Shown: positions 17,276-26,813, numbered from the stretch's first letter. The stretch is 64,000 bases of DNA from Clostridia bacterium (GCA_029007095.1 JAQXHF010000004.1:1-64000), one strand, 5' to 3'. Notes: a model not told the origin generated them from the letters alone. Translations and numbers: made by a program.

Positions 17276-18198
17276 AAAAAGGCGGAAGTTTAAGTTATCT
17301 TACCAAAGAGGGATTTCACAATGTTTGGATGAACCGATTGATGTCGGTTGCTTCCATAGCGGTCCTTATGGCTTGCCTTGTTATGATGGGTTCTGCGTTT
17401 ATGATTATCGTAAATGTGCAGAATGTTATGAATCAGATTGAACAGCAGAACGTAATTATGGTCTATATGGACGATGATGCGACGCAGGCTGATGTCGCGG
17501 CGCTTCAAAAAGATATATTGAGCGTTGACAATGTTCTTTCCTGCGAGCATGAGGATAAGGAAAAGGCTTTTCAGGAACAGCTTGACGAGCTTGGCTCAAA
17601 GGCCGATTATTTTGAAGGAGTCGAAAATCCTCTTCCGGAAACCTTTAAAGTAACGGTTAAGGATATGGAAAAATTCGATGAAACGGCTTCGGCTTTATCG
17701 GGACTTCAAAAAGTAAACTCAATTCGTGATAATAAAGAGATAGCACAGATTCTAATCAAGACTCGTTCTTCGGTTACTTATATCAGCGTAGGAATTATTG
17801 CGGTTTTGTTGGTAATTTCACTGTTCATTATTGCTAATACTGTTCGTATAACAATGTATAGCAGACGGCTTGAAATAAATATTATGAAATCCGTTGGCGC
17901 TACAAATTGGTTTATCAGATGGCCTTTCTTTGTCGAGGGAATGACGCTCGGCGCTATTTCGGGCGTTGTGTCTTTCGGAATCGTTTGGGGCGTATATAAG
18001 CTGCTGAACGGAACTTTGCAATCAATGTTCTCCGTTATCAATTCGGGATTCAAAATCGTACCGTTCACATCATATGCTTTGTATATATTGGCAGCATTCC
18101 TTGTTATCGGTATTGTTTCCGGCGGATTGGGAAGCTTAGTTTCTATTCAAAAATATTTAAAGGAGCGTGGAGGAATTGTCTATGAAGAAGAAGAGTAA
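17272..18198 (+). CDS. ftsX: Cell division protein FtsX
   Basis: The GTG start overlaps the ftsE stop in GTGA. The 308-residue product has an N-terminal membrane helix (about residues 22-47), an extracellular loop of about 120 residues, and three further helices near residues 168-190, 215-240 and 265-290. This is the FtsX plan. The loop contains VIMVYMDDDATQ and the P-L-P-E-T-F-K-V motif typical of the extracellular domain that contacts the hydrolase. The gene for a coiled-coil M23 peptidase starts within its last codons, which fits the FtsEX-activated hydrolase pairing. Confidence 0.95.
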   Translation: MKKGGSLSYLTKEGFHNVWMNRLMSVASIAVLMACLVMMGSAFMIIVNVQNVMNQIEQQNVIMVYMDDDATQADVAALQKDILSVDNVLSCEHEDKEKAFQEQLDELGSKADYFEGVENPLPETFKVTVKDMEKFDETASALSGLQKVNSIRDNKEIAQILIKTRSSVTYISVGIIAVLLVISLFIIANTVRITMYSRRLEINIMKSVGATNWFIRWPFFVEGMTLGAISGVVSFGIVWGVYKLLNGTLQSMFSVINSGFKIVPFTSYALYILAAFLVIGIVSGGLGSLVSIQKYLKERGGIVYEEEE

Positions 18199-19516
18199 TC
18201 TCAGCCTTTTCAAAAGACTGACTTCGTTTGCGATTTGCGCCGCGGTTGTGTTCACGGCTGTCGGTTCGATGAAAATAGAGTCTCATGCAACATCTCTGTC
18301 AGCTCTTAAAAGCCAATATAACAGCTATCAGAGCAAGATAGAGGAGAGCGAAGCCAAGGTTAAGGAGCTTGAAGCGCAGCAGGCAGAGCAGGAGAGTATC
18401 ATTTCTGAGCTTAACGGTCAGATAGAACAGTTAAACCGCGAGCTTGAAAATATTATTGCTCAGCAGGCGATTATTTCAGACGATATAAATTCATCTGAAA
18501 AGGCGATTGAGAGTCTTAATACTCAGATTGCAGACCTTGATAATCAGATTGCTCAGAAAGATAAGGAGATTGACGATACCGTTGAACTTTTCTGCCAGCG
18601 AATGAAAGCGAATTATGTTTCGGGCGGAACTTCGTTGCTTGAACTTTTCACCTCGTCGTCAAGCGTATCCGGCTTTCTTAACAGACTTGAAATATTCAAG
18701 AGAGTTACTGACAGCGATCAAGCTCTTGTTGACCAGCTTGATAAGGAAATTGCTTCTATTGAGTCGATGCAGGAGGATCTTAAAACAAAGAAAACCGAGT
18801 TGCAGACTCAGAAAACAAAACTTGAAACTAAAAATTCAGAGCTTAAAGAGGCCGGCGACGAGCTTATCAGCCGTCAGCAGGATATAGTAACTAAATCGAA
18901 CGAGGTTAACGCAAAGCTTGAATCTCTCAATTATCAGACTCAGAAGCTCAATGTTTCTATCGACCGTTACGAATCCGAGATGGACGCACTTGACGATCAG
19001 ATCAAGGCTTTCATTCAGAATAATACAAACAATTCGTCTTCCGTCGGTTCATCGTCCTCAGGCGGTTCGTCATCTTCGTCGGGCGGTTCGTCTTCTTCGA
19101 CCGTCAGCAGTAAGGGTTGGGCATGGCCTGTACCTTATTCAAGCTCATATATAAGCTCGCCTTACGGATACAGAAACGATCCGATTTCGGGCAAATATAA
19201 GTTCCATTCGGGAATTGATATCACGATGGGCGGTGCTTACGGTAAGAAGATTGTTGCTTCAAAGGCGGGTACGGTTATCAGAACCGTTCATAGCAATTCA
19301 GGATACGGCAATTATGTTATGATTGACCACGGCGGCGGATATGTTACTCTTTACGGTCATTGCAGTTCGCTTGCAGTATCGACCGGTCAGAAAGTCAGCC
19401 AGGGACAGACGATAGCTTATATCGGCACGAGCGGATATTCGACAGGACCTCATGTTCATTTTGAGATACGCTTGAACGGTGAAAAGGTTAATCCGTCCAA
19501 TTATGTTCACAAATAA
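18182..19516 (+). CDS. Secreted coiled-coil M23 peptidoglycan hydrolase, likely FtsEX partner
   Basis: The start is ATG 18182, with GGAGG at 18169-18173; the frame also opens upstream at 18167. The 444-residue product has a signal peptide (to about residue 35), then about 220 residues of coiled coil rich in Glu, Gln, Lys and Ser, a Ser/Gly linker (about residues 281-307), and a C-terminal M23 metallopeptidase domain. Zinc ligands are seen in FHSGID and in GPHVHFEI near the end. The architecture is that of EnvC/PcsB/CwlO-type proteins whose coiled coil binds FtsX. Adjacent position to ftsEX supports septal or lateral wall cleavage controlled by FtsEX. Confidence 0.92.
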   Translation: MKKKSNLSLFKRLTSFAICAAVVFTAVGSMKIESHATSLSALKSQYNSYQSKIEESEAKVKELEAQQAEQESIISELNGQIEQLNRELENIIAQQAIISDDINSSEKAIESLNTQIADLDNQIAQKDKEIDDTVELFCQRMKANYVSGGTSLLELFTSSSSVSGFLNRLEIFKRVTDSDQALVDQLDKEIASIESMQEDLKTKKTELQTQKTKLETKNSELKEAGDELISRQQDIVTKSNEVNAKLESLNYQTQKLNVSIDRYESEMDALDDQIKAFIQNNTNNSSSVGSSSSGGSSSSSGGSSSSTVSSKGWAWPVPYSSSYISSPYGYRNDPISGKYKFHSGIDITMGGAYGKKIVASKAGTVIRTVHSNSGYGNYVMIDHGGGYVTLYGHCSSLAVSTGQKVSQGQTIAYIGTSGYSTGPHVHFEIRLNGEKVNPSNYVHK

Positions 19517-19524
19517 TTTTGATT

Positions 19525-19551
19525 AAAACCGCTGCGTTATGCGGCGGTTTT
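19525..19551 (+). terminator. Rho-independent terminator of the ftsEX operon
   Basis: AAAACCGC at 19525-19532 pairs with GCGGTTTT at 19544-19551 just after the hydrolase stop codon; the stem's own T-run and a second TTTT follow. Confidence 0.7.
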
Positions 19552-19598
19552 AGCCGTTTTACTGCCGGAATAAAATTTTCATATGCTCAGAGGTTTAT

Positions 19599-21200
19599 AT
19601 GATTAGGATAAATGAAATTAAATTGCCGCTTGATTCTAACTATGACGACTTGTTTGCCGCGGTTATTAAGGAGCTTAAATGCTCAAAAAATCAGATAAAA
19701 AACATTGAGATTTCACGCAAATCTCTTGATTCGAGAAAGAAGGACAATCTTCATTTCGTTTACAGTGTGGATGTTACGGTTGACGCAGATGAGAACAAGT
19801 TGCTTGCAAAATCAAAGAGCAAGAAGTCTGCTGCTATCGAACCGTTTATTTATACAATGCCGGAAAATAAGCGAAAAAGTCAATTCCGTCCTATCGTTGT
19901 TGGCTTCGGTCCCGGCGGAATGTGGGCGGCGCTGACGCTTGCAAGGGCGGGACTTTGCCCGATAGTATTAGAGCGCGGAAGAAGTGTAGATGAGAGAACG
20001 GCCGATGTTAATCGCTTTTGGAAAACTAAGGTTATAGATGAAACATCAAATGTGCAGTTTGGAGAGGGAGGTGCCGGTACATTTTCCGACGGAAAATTGA
20101 CCACCGGCATCAAGGACAAGCTTTGCAGAAAGGTCTTTCTTGATTTTGTCGAATTCGGCGCGCCTGAGGATATTCTCTATTCGTGGAGACCTCATATCGG
20201 TACAGATAAGCTTGCAGAAGTGGTTAAAAATATCCGTAAGGAGATCATAAGACTCGGCGGAGAAGTCAGATTTTCGTGCTGTCTTACAGATGTTATTATT
20301 GCTAATGGAGTTGTTCACGGCGTTACTTATAAGTATGCAGACAACAATTCCGTTGACATTGAAACGGATTCCGTTATAATGGCGATAGGTCATTCGGCTA
20401 AGGATACGGTTGAGATGCTTTACCGTAAGGGATTGGATATTATGCAAAAACCGTTTTCGGTCGGAGCGAGAATTGAACATTCGAGAGAAATGATTGACAA
20501 GTCGCAGTACGGCTCGTTTGCAGGCCATCCTGCGCTCGGAGCGGCAGATTATAAACTTTCGTGTCATCCGCCGCATGGCAGAGGCGCATACACCTTTTGT
20601 ATGTGTCCGGGCGGCACGGTGGTAGCTGCGGCGAGCGAGAACGGAGGAGTTGTTGTAAACGGAATGAGCAATTATGCCCGTGACGGTGAAAACTCAAACT
20701 CGGCTCTGCTTGTCGGAATTGAGCCGGAGGACTTCGGAAGCGATCATCCTCTTGCCGGTTTTAAATTACAGCGTGAAATTGAGGAAAAAGCTTTCAAGTG
20801 TGGAGGCTCGGATTTTACTGCGCCTGCTCAGCTTGTAGGAGATTTCCTTCAAGGAGTGGCTTCCACCTCTCTCGGCAATGTCAATCCGTCATGCCCGACA
20901 GGAGTTAAACTCGGAGATATACGGCTTGTTTTACCCAAAAAAGTAACGGACACGATGGCCGATGCCATTGTGAAAATGGGACAACAACTCAAAGGATTCG
21001 ATTTACCTGACGCTGTGCTTACCGCTCCTGAAACGCGTTCATCTTCGCCTGTAAGAATTCTGAGAGACGAATTCTATCAATCGTTGAAAGTCAGAGGACT
21101 TTATCCCTGCGGAGAGGGTGCAGGTTACGCAGGAGGTATTGTTTCGGCGGCGGTTGACGGAATGAGATGCGCACACGCCGTCCTTGATGATGAATTTTAA
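19599..21200 (+). CDS. FAD-dependent oxidoreductase (COG2509-like)
   Basis: The 533-residue product has a dinucleotide-binding motif VVGFGPGGMWAALTLARAG near residues 98-116, followed by VLERG and VNRFW. Later come VQFGEGGAGTFSDGKL and GEGAGYAGGIVSAAVDGMR near the C-terminus, which close the FAD site. The N-terminal 90 residues form a small extra domain with many Lys residues. This is the pattern of uncharacterised FAD-dependent dehydrogenases widespread in Clostridia. The substrate is unknown. AGAGG precedes the ATG. The next gene begins 13 bases after its stop. Confidence 0.88.
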   Translation: MIRINEIKLPLDSNYDDLFAAVIKELKCSKNQIKNIEISRKSLDSRKKDNLHFVYSVDVTVDADENKLLAKSKSKKSAAIEPFIYTMPENKRKSQFRPIVVGFGPGGMWAALTLARAGLCPIVLERGRSVDERTADVNRFWKTKVIDETSNVQFGEGGAGTFSDGKLTTGIKDKLCRKVFLDFVEFGAPEDILYSWRPHIGTDKLAEVVKNIRKEIIRLGGEVRFSCCLTDVIIANGVVHGVTYKYADNNSVDIETDSVIMAIGHSAKDTVEMLYRKGLDIMQKPFSVGARIEHSREMIDKSQYGSFAGHPALGAADYKLSCHPPHGRGAYTFCMCPGGTVVAAASENGGVVVNGMSNYARDGENSNSALLVGIEPEDFGSDHPLAGFKLQREIEEKAFKCGGSDFTAPAQLVGDFLQGVASTSLGNVNPSCPTGVKLGDIRLVLPKKVTDTMADAIVKMGQQLKGFDLPDAVLTAPETRSSSPVRILRDEFYQSLKVRGLYPCGEGAGYAGGIVSAAVDGMRCAHAVLDDEF

Positions 21201-21213
21201 AGGATTGATTTTA

Positions 21214-21693
21214 GTGATAATTGATAAATATGATGAAAAATATCTGACCGAAGCGATAGCAATATGGAATGAAGTTGTCAATGACGGTCAGGCTTTTCCG
21301 CAGACAGAACCATTGAATATTGAAAGCGGAAAAGAATTTTTTGAATCTCAAAGCTACACGGGAATTGCTGTTGATTGCGGCAAAGCGGTGGGATTATACA
21401 TTCTCCATCCTAATAACATCGGCAGATGCGGCCATATTTGCAACGCAAGCTATGCGGTTAAAGGCAGCGAAAGGGGACGGGGAATAGGTGAATTACTTGT
21501 TAAAGATTGCTTGACTCAGGCTAAAAAGCTCGGCTTTGGAATTTTGCAGTTTAATGCAGTTGTAGCAACTAATAAATCGGCTCTTTCACTTTATAAAAAG
21601 CTCGGGTTTACTCAGCTCGGAACAATCCCAAAAGGCTTTTTGAAGAAAGACGGAACATATGAGGATATAATTCCGCATTATATAAATTTGTGA
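21214..21693 (+). CDS. GNAT family N-acetyltransferase
   Basis: The likely start is GTG 21214, nine bases after AGGA; longer in-frame starts overlap the FAD gene. The product is about 159 residues. The acetyl-CoA loop is at ERGRGIGELLVKDCL, and FNAVVATNKSALSLYKKLGFTQLG forms the last conserved helix and strand, both typical of GNAT enzymes. The acceptor substrate cannot be told from sequence. It is followed by a bidirectional terminator. Confidence 0.85.
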   Translation: MIIDKYDEKYLTEAIAIWNEVVNDGQAFPQTEPLNIESGKEFFESQSYTGIAVDCGKAVGLYILHPNNIGRCGHICNASYAVKGSERGRGIGELLVKDCLTQAKKLGFGILQFNAVVATNKSALSLYKKLGFTQLGTIPKGFLKKDGTYEDIIPHYINL

Positions 21694-21700
21694 TAAAAAT

Positions 21701-21736
21701 AAGTCCAAAAGTCAGTTCGTTTCGACTTTTGGACTT
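21701..21736. terminator. Bidirectional terminator between GNAT and TVP38 genes
   Basis: A 13-base perfect inverted repeat, AAGTCCAAAAGTC and its complement, has a 10-base loop. It lies between two convergent genes and is flanked by A-rich and T-rich sequence on the two sides. Confidence 0.75.
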
Positions 21737-21741
21737 TATGC

Positions 21742-22413
21742 TTATTCTGTGTTATTTTTCTTTTTTACCGTTCTTTTTATTAACATTGCAACCGAGAAAA
21801 TCACGAGGAACAATACGGCGGCGATTATGATATATTTCATAGGAATAAGATTGTATATGCTCTCTCCGAGTATGGTAAAAGCGATAACTCTCGGTGCAAT
21901 TCCGAGGACGGATAGAATCAGATACTTTGGAAAGCTGAAATTTAATGTTCCCATTAAAAGCGACGATATATCAATGGGAAAAGCCGGTATGAGCCTTATC
22001 AGAAATATTGCAATATTCTGGTTTTTGTCAAGCATACCGATTAGCTTTTCGCCGTTTTTTGCAGAGTCAAGCTTTTTTTGCACCGCGTCTTTTCCGAGGA
22101 ATTTCCCGAAAAAATATGCAACGGTGACTTCAAAAGCTATACCGAGGATATTGACTATAATCGCTTCTTTCCAACCCATTGCAACGCCGACTGAAATATA
22201 AATCATAGACGCCGGAATAACCATACTGACGGCTTTAACGCAATATACCCCGATTATAATTATTATAGCTGCCGGCAGGCTTTTTGCACCGGATATCAGA
22301 CTGCGAATGTCGAGATTTGACAGAGTGCGATAGTTTAAAGCCACGGCTAAAACTATTGCAACAACTATTGCTATCCGAAGAATGTCAAGCAGTTTTTCTT
22401 TTTTTGAACTCAT
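21742..22413 (-). CDS. TVP38/TMEM64 (DedA-like) membrane protein
   Basis: The 223-residue product has six or so hydrophobic segments and the conserved core of the SNARE-associated/TVP38 family: F-x-V-T-V-A-Y-F-x-G-K-F-L-G-K-D near residues 94-110, then RLIPAFPIDISSLLMGTLNFSFPKYL near residues 140-165. Bacterial members are inner-membrane proteins linked to lipid scrambling or membrane homeostasis. The start overlaps the end of the AlkD-like gene by four bases on the same strand, so they form a two-gene unit. Confidence 0.87.
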   Translation of the reverse strand: MSSKKEKLLDILRIAIVVAIVLAVALNYRTLSNLDIRSLISGAKSLPAAIIIIIGVYCVKAVSMVIPASMIYISVGVAMGWKEAIIVNILGIAFEVTVAYFFGKFLGKDAVQKKLDSAKNGEKLIGMLDKNQNIAIFLIRLIPAFPIDISSLLMGTLNFSFPKYLILSVLGIAPRVIAFTILGESIYNLIPMKYIIIAAVLFLVIFSVAMLIKRTVKKKNNTE

Positions 22414-23099
22414 ACGATCCCCTTAATTTTCAGAGTTTTGAGATATTCTTTCTGTTCAGGCAATATACGGGTGCTTTCTATCGCCTTTTGGATTGTTTTG
22501 TTATGTACCCAAGGTTCAAGACGGCACTCCGTTATAAAAGGCAGAATATCGTTGTATTGCTTAGACAGAGCGGTAGCGAAGTACCACGCGATCATCATTT
22601 TAATATAGTATTCGTCACTTTTTATATTTGAAATAAGTTCAGGATAAGCTATATCAAATGAACTGTCAAGATAATAATTCATCAGACATTTGATTGCAAA
22701 TCGTACAGCGTAGGTGCTGCCGAATGATATCCATTCACGACATTTTTCGCTAAGCGCCGTTAGATTTTTACCGAGAATTTTCGGGGACATCATATCGCAG
22801 GTTGCCCAGTTATCTACATAAGGCAGAAATCGGTCGAGCGCTTTTATAGTTTCATTGTAATCCTTGATTTGTTCAATCAAGAATGCGTGTAGGTTGTTCT
22901 CCTCGTAATACTTATGAGGTAAGTGATTCATAAAACCCTGCGATTCATCGCTTTTTGAAAAAGCTTTTGCAAACTTCCTTAATTCGGGCGTACGCACTCC
23001 TATTACAAGTTCCTTGTCGATATTAGGAATGAGCTTAGCGTGAAAGTCGCGGTATTTTAAGTCCTGCATCTGAAACAGTTGAGTATGCAATTCGTTCAA
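22410..23099 (-). CDS. DNA alkylation repair protein (AlkD-like)
   Basis: The 229-residue helical-repeat product opens with QLFQMQDLKYRDFHAKLIP and contains VIGVRTPELRK, DNWATCDMMSPK and MIAWYFATAL, the pattern of AlkD/DNA alkylation repair enzymes that remove N3- and N7-alkyl purines. The predicted start is a TTG (complement of 23097-23099), eight bases after AGGCGG; the frame extends 18 codons further upstream through the terminator hairpin at 23125-23160 and is not credible there. The TVP38-family gene follows with a four-base overlap. Confidence 0.85.
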   Translation of the reverse strand: MNELHTQLFQMQDLKYRDFHAKLIPNIDKELVIGVRTPELRKFAKAFSKSDESQGFMNHLPHKYYEENNLHAFLIEQIKDYNETIKALDRFLPYVDNWATCDMMSPKILGKNLTALSEKCREWISFGSTYAVRFAIKCLMNYYLDSSFDIAYPELISNIKSDEYYIKMMIAWYFATALSKQYNDILPFITECRLEPWVHNKTIQKAIESTRILPEQKEYLKTLKIKGIV

Positions 23100-23124
23100 T
23101 AATATTACCGCCTTTGTGCAATGT

Positions 23125-23160
23125 AAAAGCGGCGCAGTTCGTCTGAGCTGCACCGCTTTT
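23125..23160 (-). terminator. Terminator of the ceramidase-like gene
   Basis: AAAAGCGG and CCGCTTTT close a stem (with GCAG/CTGC inside) between the stop of the secreted protein and the AlkD-like gene on the - strand; the stem's T-run lies on the downstream side. Confidence 0.65.
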
Positions 23161-23173
23161 TATCAATTCAATG

Positions 23174-25063
23174 TTATCTTACGCTGTTTGTAAGGTCAAT
23201 GAATTCTTTTATGACAGTTGAAGCAGCGTTGCGTCCCCATGAAATAAGGCACCATGTATCGGTGTCAAATTTATCCTTTTGGGAGCTGTACTGAATACCT
23301 GCCATTACATAATCATCATCGGGTTCGAGATATCCGATAGCGTCATTCATAAGGTCAAATACGATTAAATTCTCGCCGTAGATTTCACGAAGTGACTTGT
23401 ACTTAAAGCCGACAAGTCCTTCGCCGCCGACAAGAAGCTCACCGTAAGTTTCGCCGGGGCAAAGCTCAACTTTGAGCGAATCGCCAAGCTCCATATAACC
23501 GCACTCGGTTACCGAGTAGTAAGTATCTGAGCATGAATCATAGAGGAAGAAATAGTCTGTAATTCCTACCTTGCCGATTATATCGAGAAGTCTGTTGCTT
23601 ACTTCGATGATATACTGCTTATTTGCAATGTTGAGCATAGGAGCTACAACTTCTTCTGTAACGGGTTCCCAATCCTCGTACCAAATTGTGTAGTTTTCGT
23701 TATCGGAAAGCTCTTTAACACCGAGAAGATCGCCGTATTTTTCATTTATAACAGCGCACTCAGCTTCGCTTTCGGTAAGGCCGAGAAGCATATATCCGAT
23801 TTCGTGGCCGTAACGGACTGTTTCCTCGTGTCTTGTGAGACCTTCGATTCCGTCATCTGTAACGCCGCGCTGGTAGGTAATAGTTCCGACTGCGCCCTGT
23901 ATAAAGATGAAGTTGTATCCGGCAGAATTAAGAACTTCCTCAGCGTAAGGAATAAAGTCAGCGGAAATAACCTCGTGACCGAATCCTGAATTCTCAGGAT
24001 GAACGCCAAAGCTTGTAATCATTGTGGGAGTTTCGTTTGCATTGTCGGGAGTGAATTCAAGACGGTAGATGTTCTCGTCAAAAGCGTAGGGAGCTGTTCT
24101 GTCTTTGAGATAATCCTCGGCAATGTTCTTCTTAGCAAGAGTAAGAGTACCCGAAGTCATATCTGCATAAGCTTCTTTGATAGACTTAGCGGTGCTGTCG
24201 ATAACCTTGCTGAGGAAAGTACGGTCAACGCCGCTTTTGAGGCTTGCCAAACCGAGATTTGAGAGGAAAATGTTGCTCAGAACATTCTCAACGGTGTTAG
24301 CCCAAACGCCCTGCAAGTCAATACCGCTGTGGGTGTGTGTGCAGGAAACATTTATGCTTACAATATTGTTTTCAGCCGCAAAATCAGCGACTGCTTCACG
24401 GATAAGGCGAACATCTGCATTTGCGATGCCGATAGCGTCAAGCACACAGAATGCAACATTTCCTCTGCCGCTGCCATCGTTAAGTATGATAGTGCGGACG
24501 CTGATACCGTCAAAAGTTTCTGTGGTTTCAGCCATAAGACCGTAGCCGCCCATTGTGTAGGGCTTAACACCGAAATCATCGGGAAGTATTGATTCCTTAG
24601 CATAGCCGAGATGCCATCTTGCACCGGCGGCAGGCGAGTCAAGGAATTTGTCCATTCCTGCGTAGAAGTTGCCGTATTCGTCAAGATTAAAATCGGCATA
24701 ATCGTTTATAGCAGAGGTCTTGGGAATGATTTTCTCAATCGCAGAGCCGAGAACGCCGATAAGCACATTTGTAAGAACATTTACAAGATTTGCAACGAGC
24801 TTCATAAATGTTGTCTTGAAGCTTGAATTGAAAATGAGGTTTGCCGTGTCCGCAAGACGGTCAGCCTCGACCGAGGAGCCGTTGACCTCGACATCTGTAC
24901 CGTTGGTGGCGCATTGGGCGAGATAATCCTCAAACGAAGTTGCATTGAGAGTTACCTCAGGGCCGACATCTTCTTTATTCCCTGCAAATGCCGTTACCCC
25001 GATAGGGATTACAAGGCAGAAGCAAAGAAAGACAGAAATTACGGAAAGAACTGTCTTTTTCAT
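23174..25063 (-). CDS. Secreted neutral ceramidase-like protein
   Basis: The 629-residue product has a signal peptide (about residues 1-26) ending in AFA. The central part matches the N-terminal domain of neutral/alkaline non-lysosomal ceramidase: MGGYG, then NVSCTHTHSGIDLQG with the His-x-His metal site (about residue 245), FGVHPENSG, and FIFIQGAVGTI. Those enzymes split ceramide into sphingosine and fatty acid with a zinc centre. A loosely conserved insert of about 100 residues precedes the catalytic domain. It is monocistronic, with its own promoter and terminator. A lipid amide substrate from host or diet is plausible, but not shown. Confidence 0.8.
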   Translation of the reverse strand: MKKTVLSVISVFLCFCLVIPIGVTAFAGNKEDVGPEVTLNATSFEDYLAQCATNGTDVEVNGSSVEADRLADTANLIFNSSFKTTFMKLVANLVNVLTNVLIGVLGSAIEKIIPKTSAINDYADFNLDEYGNFYAGMDKFLDSPAAGARWHLGYAKESILPDDFGVKPYTMGGYGLMAETTETFDGISVRTIILNDGSGRGNVAFCVLDAIGIANADVRLIREAVADFAAENNIVSINVSCTHTHSGIDLQGVWANTVENVLSNIFLSNLGLASLKSGVDRTFLSKVIDSTAKSIKEAYADMTSGTLTLAKKNIAEDYLKDRTAPYAFDENIYRLEFTPDNANETPTMITSFGVHPENSGFGHEVISADFIPYAEEVLNSAGYNFIFIQGAVGTITYQRGVTDDGIEGLTRHEETVRYGHEIGYMLLGLTESEAECAVINEKYGDLLGVKELSDNENYTIWYEDWEPVTEEVVAPMLNIANKQYIIEVSNRLLDIIGKVGITDYFFLYDSCSDTYYSVTECGYMELGDSLKVELCPGETYGELLVGGEGLVGFKYKSLREIYGENLIVFDLMNDAIGYLEPDDDYVMAGIQYSSQKDKFDTDTWCLISWGRNAASTVIKEFIDLTNSVR

Positions 25064-25131
25064 TGAGAGTTTGTTCTCCTTTCAGTTTAAAAGCAGTCAA
25101 AACAAACTGCCCTTAGTATATATTTTGATTT

Positions 25132-25160
25132 ATTATATCACATTTTACAAAAATATACAA
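25132..25160 (-). promoter_or_regulatory. Promoter of the ceramidase-like gene
   Basis: On the - strand, TTGTAT (25155-25160) and TATAAT (25132-25137) are 17 bases apart, about 70 bases upstream of the start codon. Confidence 0.55.
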
Positions 25161-25247
25161 TATAAAACAATAGGGTGAATTTTTAGTAATTTTAACGAAA
25201 AATATAATTTTTTAAAATAAAAGAACAGTTTAATTTCAAATTATATA

Positions 25248-25275
25248 TTTACACTATTAAAAGATATGTTATAAT
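25248..25275 (+). promoter_or_regulatory. Promoter of pyk
   Basis: TTTACA at 25248-25253 and TATAAT at 25270-25275 are 16 bases apart, about 70 bases before the pyk start. With the - strand promoter at 25132-25160 this fills the divergent intergenic region 25064-25345. Confidence 0.6.
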
Positions 25276-25345
25276 GACTTTGATTTTGATTTATTATGGA
25301 AATAATTTTTGTAAATTTTATTATAAATCAGAGGAGGCTTACAGA

Positions 25346-26758
25346 ATGAGAAAAACAAAGATTGTCTGCACCATAGGCCCTGCCTGTTCAGACAGAGAAA
25401 CGCTTATTGCAATGTGCAAAGCAGGTATGAATGTTGCAAGACTTAATTTTTCGCACGGCACACATGAGGGGCATCAGAAAGTTATCGACCTTATAAAAAG
25501 CGTCAGAGACGAGCTTGAAGTTCCGCTGGCTATAATGCTCGATACAAAAGGCCCGGAATACAGAATAAAGACATTTAAAAACGGCAGCGTAACGCTTAAA
25601 GCAGGAGATACCTTTGCTTTCAGTATTGAGGATATAGAGGGCGACGAAAACCGCGTCGCCGTAACATACAAGAATATTGTTAATGAGCTTGAAAAAGGCG
25701 ATAAAATTTTGCTCAACAACGGATTGATTTCCTTTGAGGTTACCGATTTTACGGAAAAGGAAGTTGTCTGCCGCGTTGTAGTGGGAGGCGTCCTTTCCGA
25801 CCGTAAGAGTATGAGCTCCCCCGGCAAGGTTCTCAATCAGCCTTATCTGAGCGAACAGGATAAGAAAGATTTGCTTTTCGGAATTAAAAATGATGTTGAT
25901 TTTATTGCCTGCTCATTTGTTTCGTCAAAGCAGGATGTCGCGCAGGTTAAAAATTTCCTTGCGGAAAACGGAGCTGAGGGGATTGACCTGATAGCCAAGA
26001 TAGAGAACCGCTCCGGCGTTGACAATATAGAGGAAATCTGCACAATTTGCGACGGAATTATGGTTGCGAGAGGCGATATGGGCGTTGAAATTCCGTTTGA
26101 GGAGCTTCCGGCAATTCAGAAAAAACTGATTACGGTTTGCCGTTTGCTCGGCAAGAGAGTTATCACCGCGACCGAGATGCTCGAATCTATGATTCACAAT
26201 ATCAGACCTACAAGAGCCGAAATTTCAGATGTCGCAAACGCTGTCTATGACGGAACGAGCGCGATAATGCTGTCGGGAGAAACCGCCGCCGGCGAATATC
26301 CCGTGCTTGCCGTCGAAACAATGTCAAAGATTGCTCTTGAAACCGAACAGCATATTTGCTATGAGCAGAGGTTCCGCCACAATGATTTTCAGATTAAAAA
26401 CACGGTTGACGCTATTTCACACGCGACCTGCGGTATGGCGATTGATATAAACGCAGGAGTAATAGCGGTTTGCTCTCTTTCCGGAGCAACGGTCAGAATG
26501 GTATCCCGATTCCGTTGCCCTGCCGATATTCTGGGTGTAACGACTAATAAAAAGACCTGGCGCAAGCTTGCTCTTTCGTGGGGAGTAACGCCTGTTATGT
26601 GTGAAATATTCAATTCGGTAGATGTGCTTTTCTATACAGCGAAAAAGCTCGCCAAAGAAAAATTTTCGCTTAATGAGGGAGATAAGCTTATCATAATGGG
26701 CGGTATGACAAACGGTGTTTCCGGCAATACCGATCTTATCAAGGTTGAAACCGTATAA
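25346..26758 (+). CDS. pyk: Pyruvate kinase
   Basis: The start is ATG 25346, behind GAGGAGG (25331-25337); the frame opens earlier without a site. The 470-residue product begins RKTKIVCTIGPA and contains NFSHG, the LDTKGPE loop, the signature IAKIENRSGVDNIEEI near residue 216 and VARGDMGVEI near residue 239. The catalytic Lys and the Mg-binding Glu/Asp are in those two segments. The length matches the basic A-B-C domain enzyme, without the extra C-terminal PEP-utiliser domain found in some Firmicutes. It makes pyruvate and ATP from phosphoenolpyruvate and ADP. Confidence 0.97.
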   Translation: MRKTKIVCTIGPACSDRETLIAMCKAGMNVARLNFSHGTHEGHQKVIDLIKSVRDELEVPLAIMLDTKGPEYRIKTFKNGSVTLKAGDTFAFSIEDIEGDENRVAVTYKNIVNELEKGDKILLNNGLISFEVTDFTEKEVVCRVVVGGVLSDRKSMSSPGKVLNQPYLSEQDKKDLLFGIKNDVDFIACSFVSSKQDVAQVKNFLAENGAEGIDLIAKIENRSGVDNIEEICTICDGIMVARGDMGVEIPFEELPAIQKKLITVCRLLGKRVITATEMLESMIHNIRPTRAEISDVANAVYDGTSAIMLSGETAAGEYPVLAVETMSKIALETEQHICYEQRFRHNDFQIKNTVDAISHATCGMAIDINAGVIAVCSLSGATVRMVSRFRCPADILGVTTNKKTWRKLALSWGVTPVMCEIFNSVDVLFYTAKKLAKEKFSLNEGDKLIIMGGMTNGVSGNTDLIKVETV

Positions 26759-26775
26759 AAATAATATTAAAAACC

Positions 26776-26813
26776 ACAGGCTTGCACGAGTTAATTCGTA
26801 CAAGCCTGTTTTT
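26776..26813. terminator. Terminator between pyk and the lipase-like gene
   Basis: ACAGGCTTG and CAAGCCTGT bracket a stem that continues with ACGA/TCGT; a run of T follows on the + strand and A-rich sequence precedes it, so it can serve both convergent genes. Confidence 0.75.
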
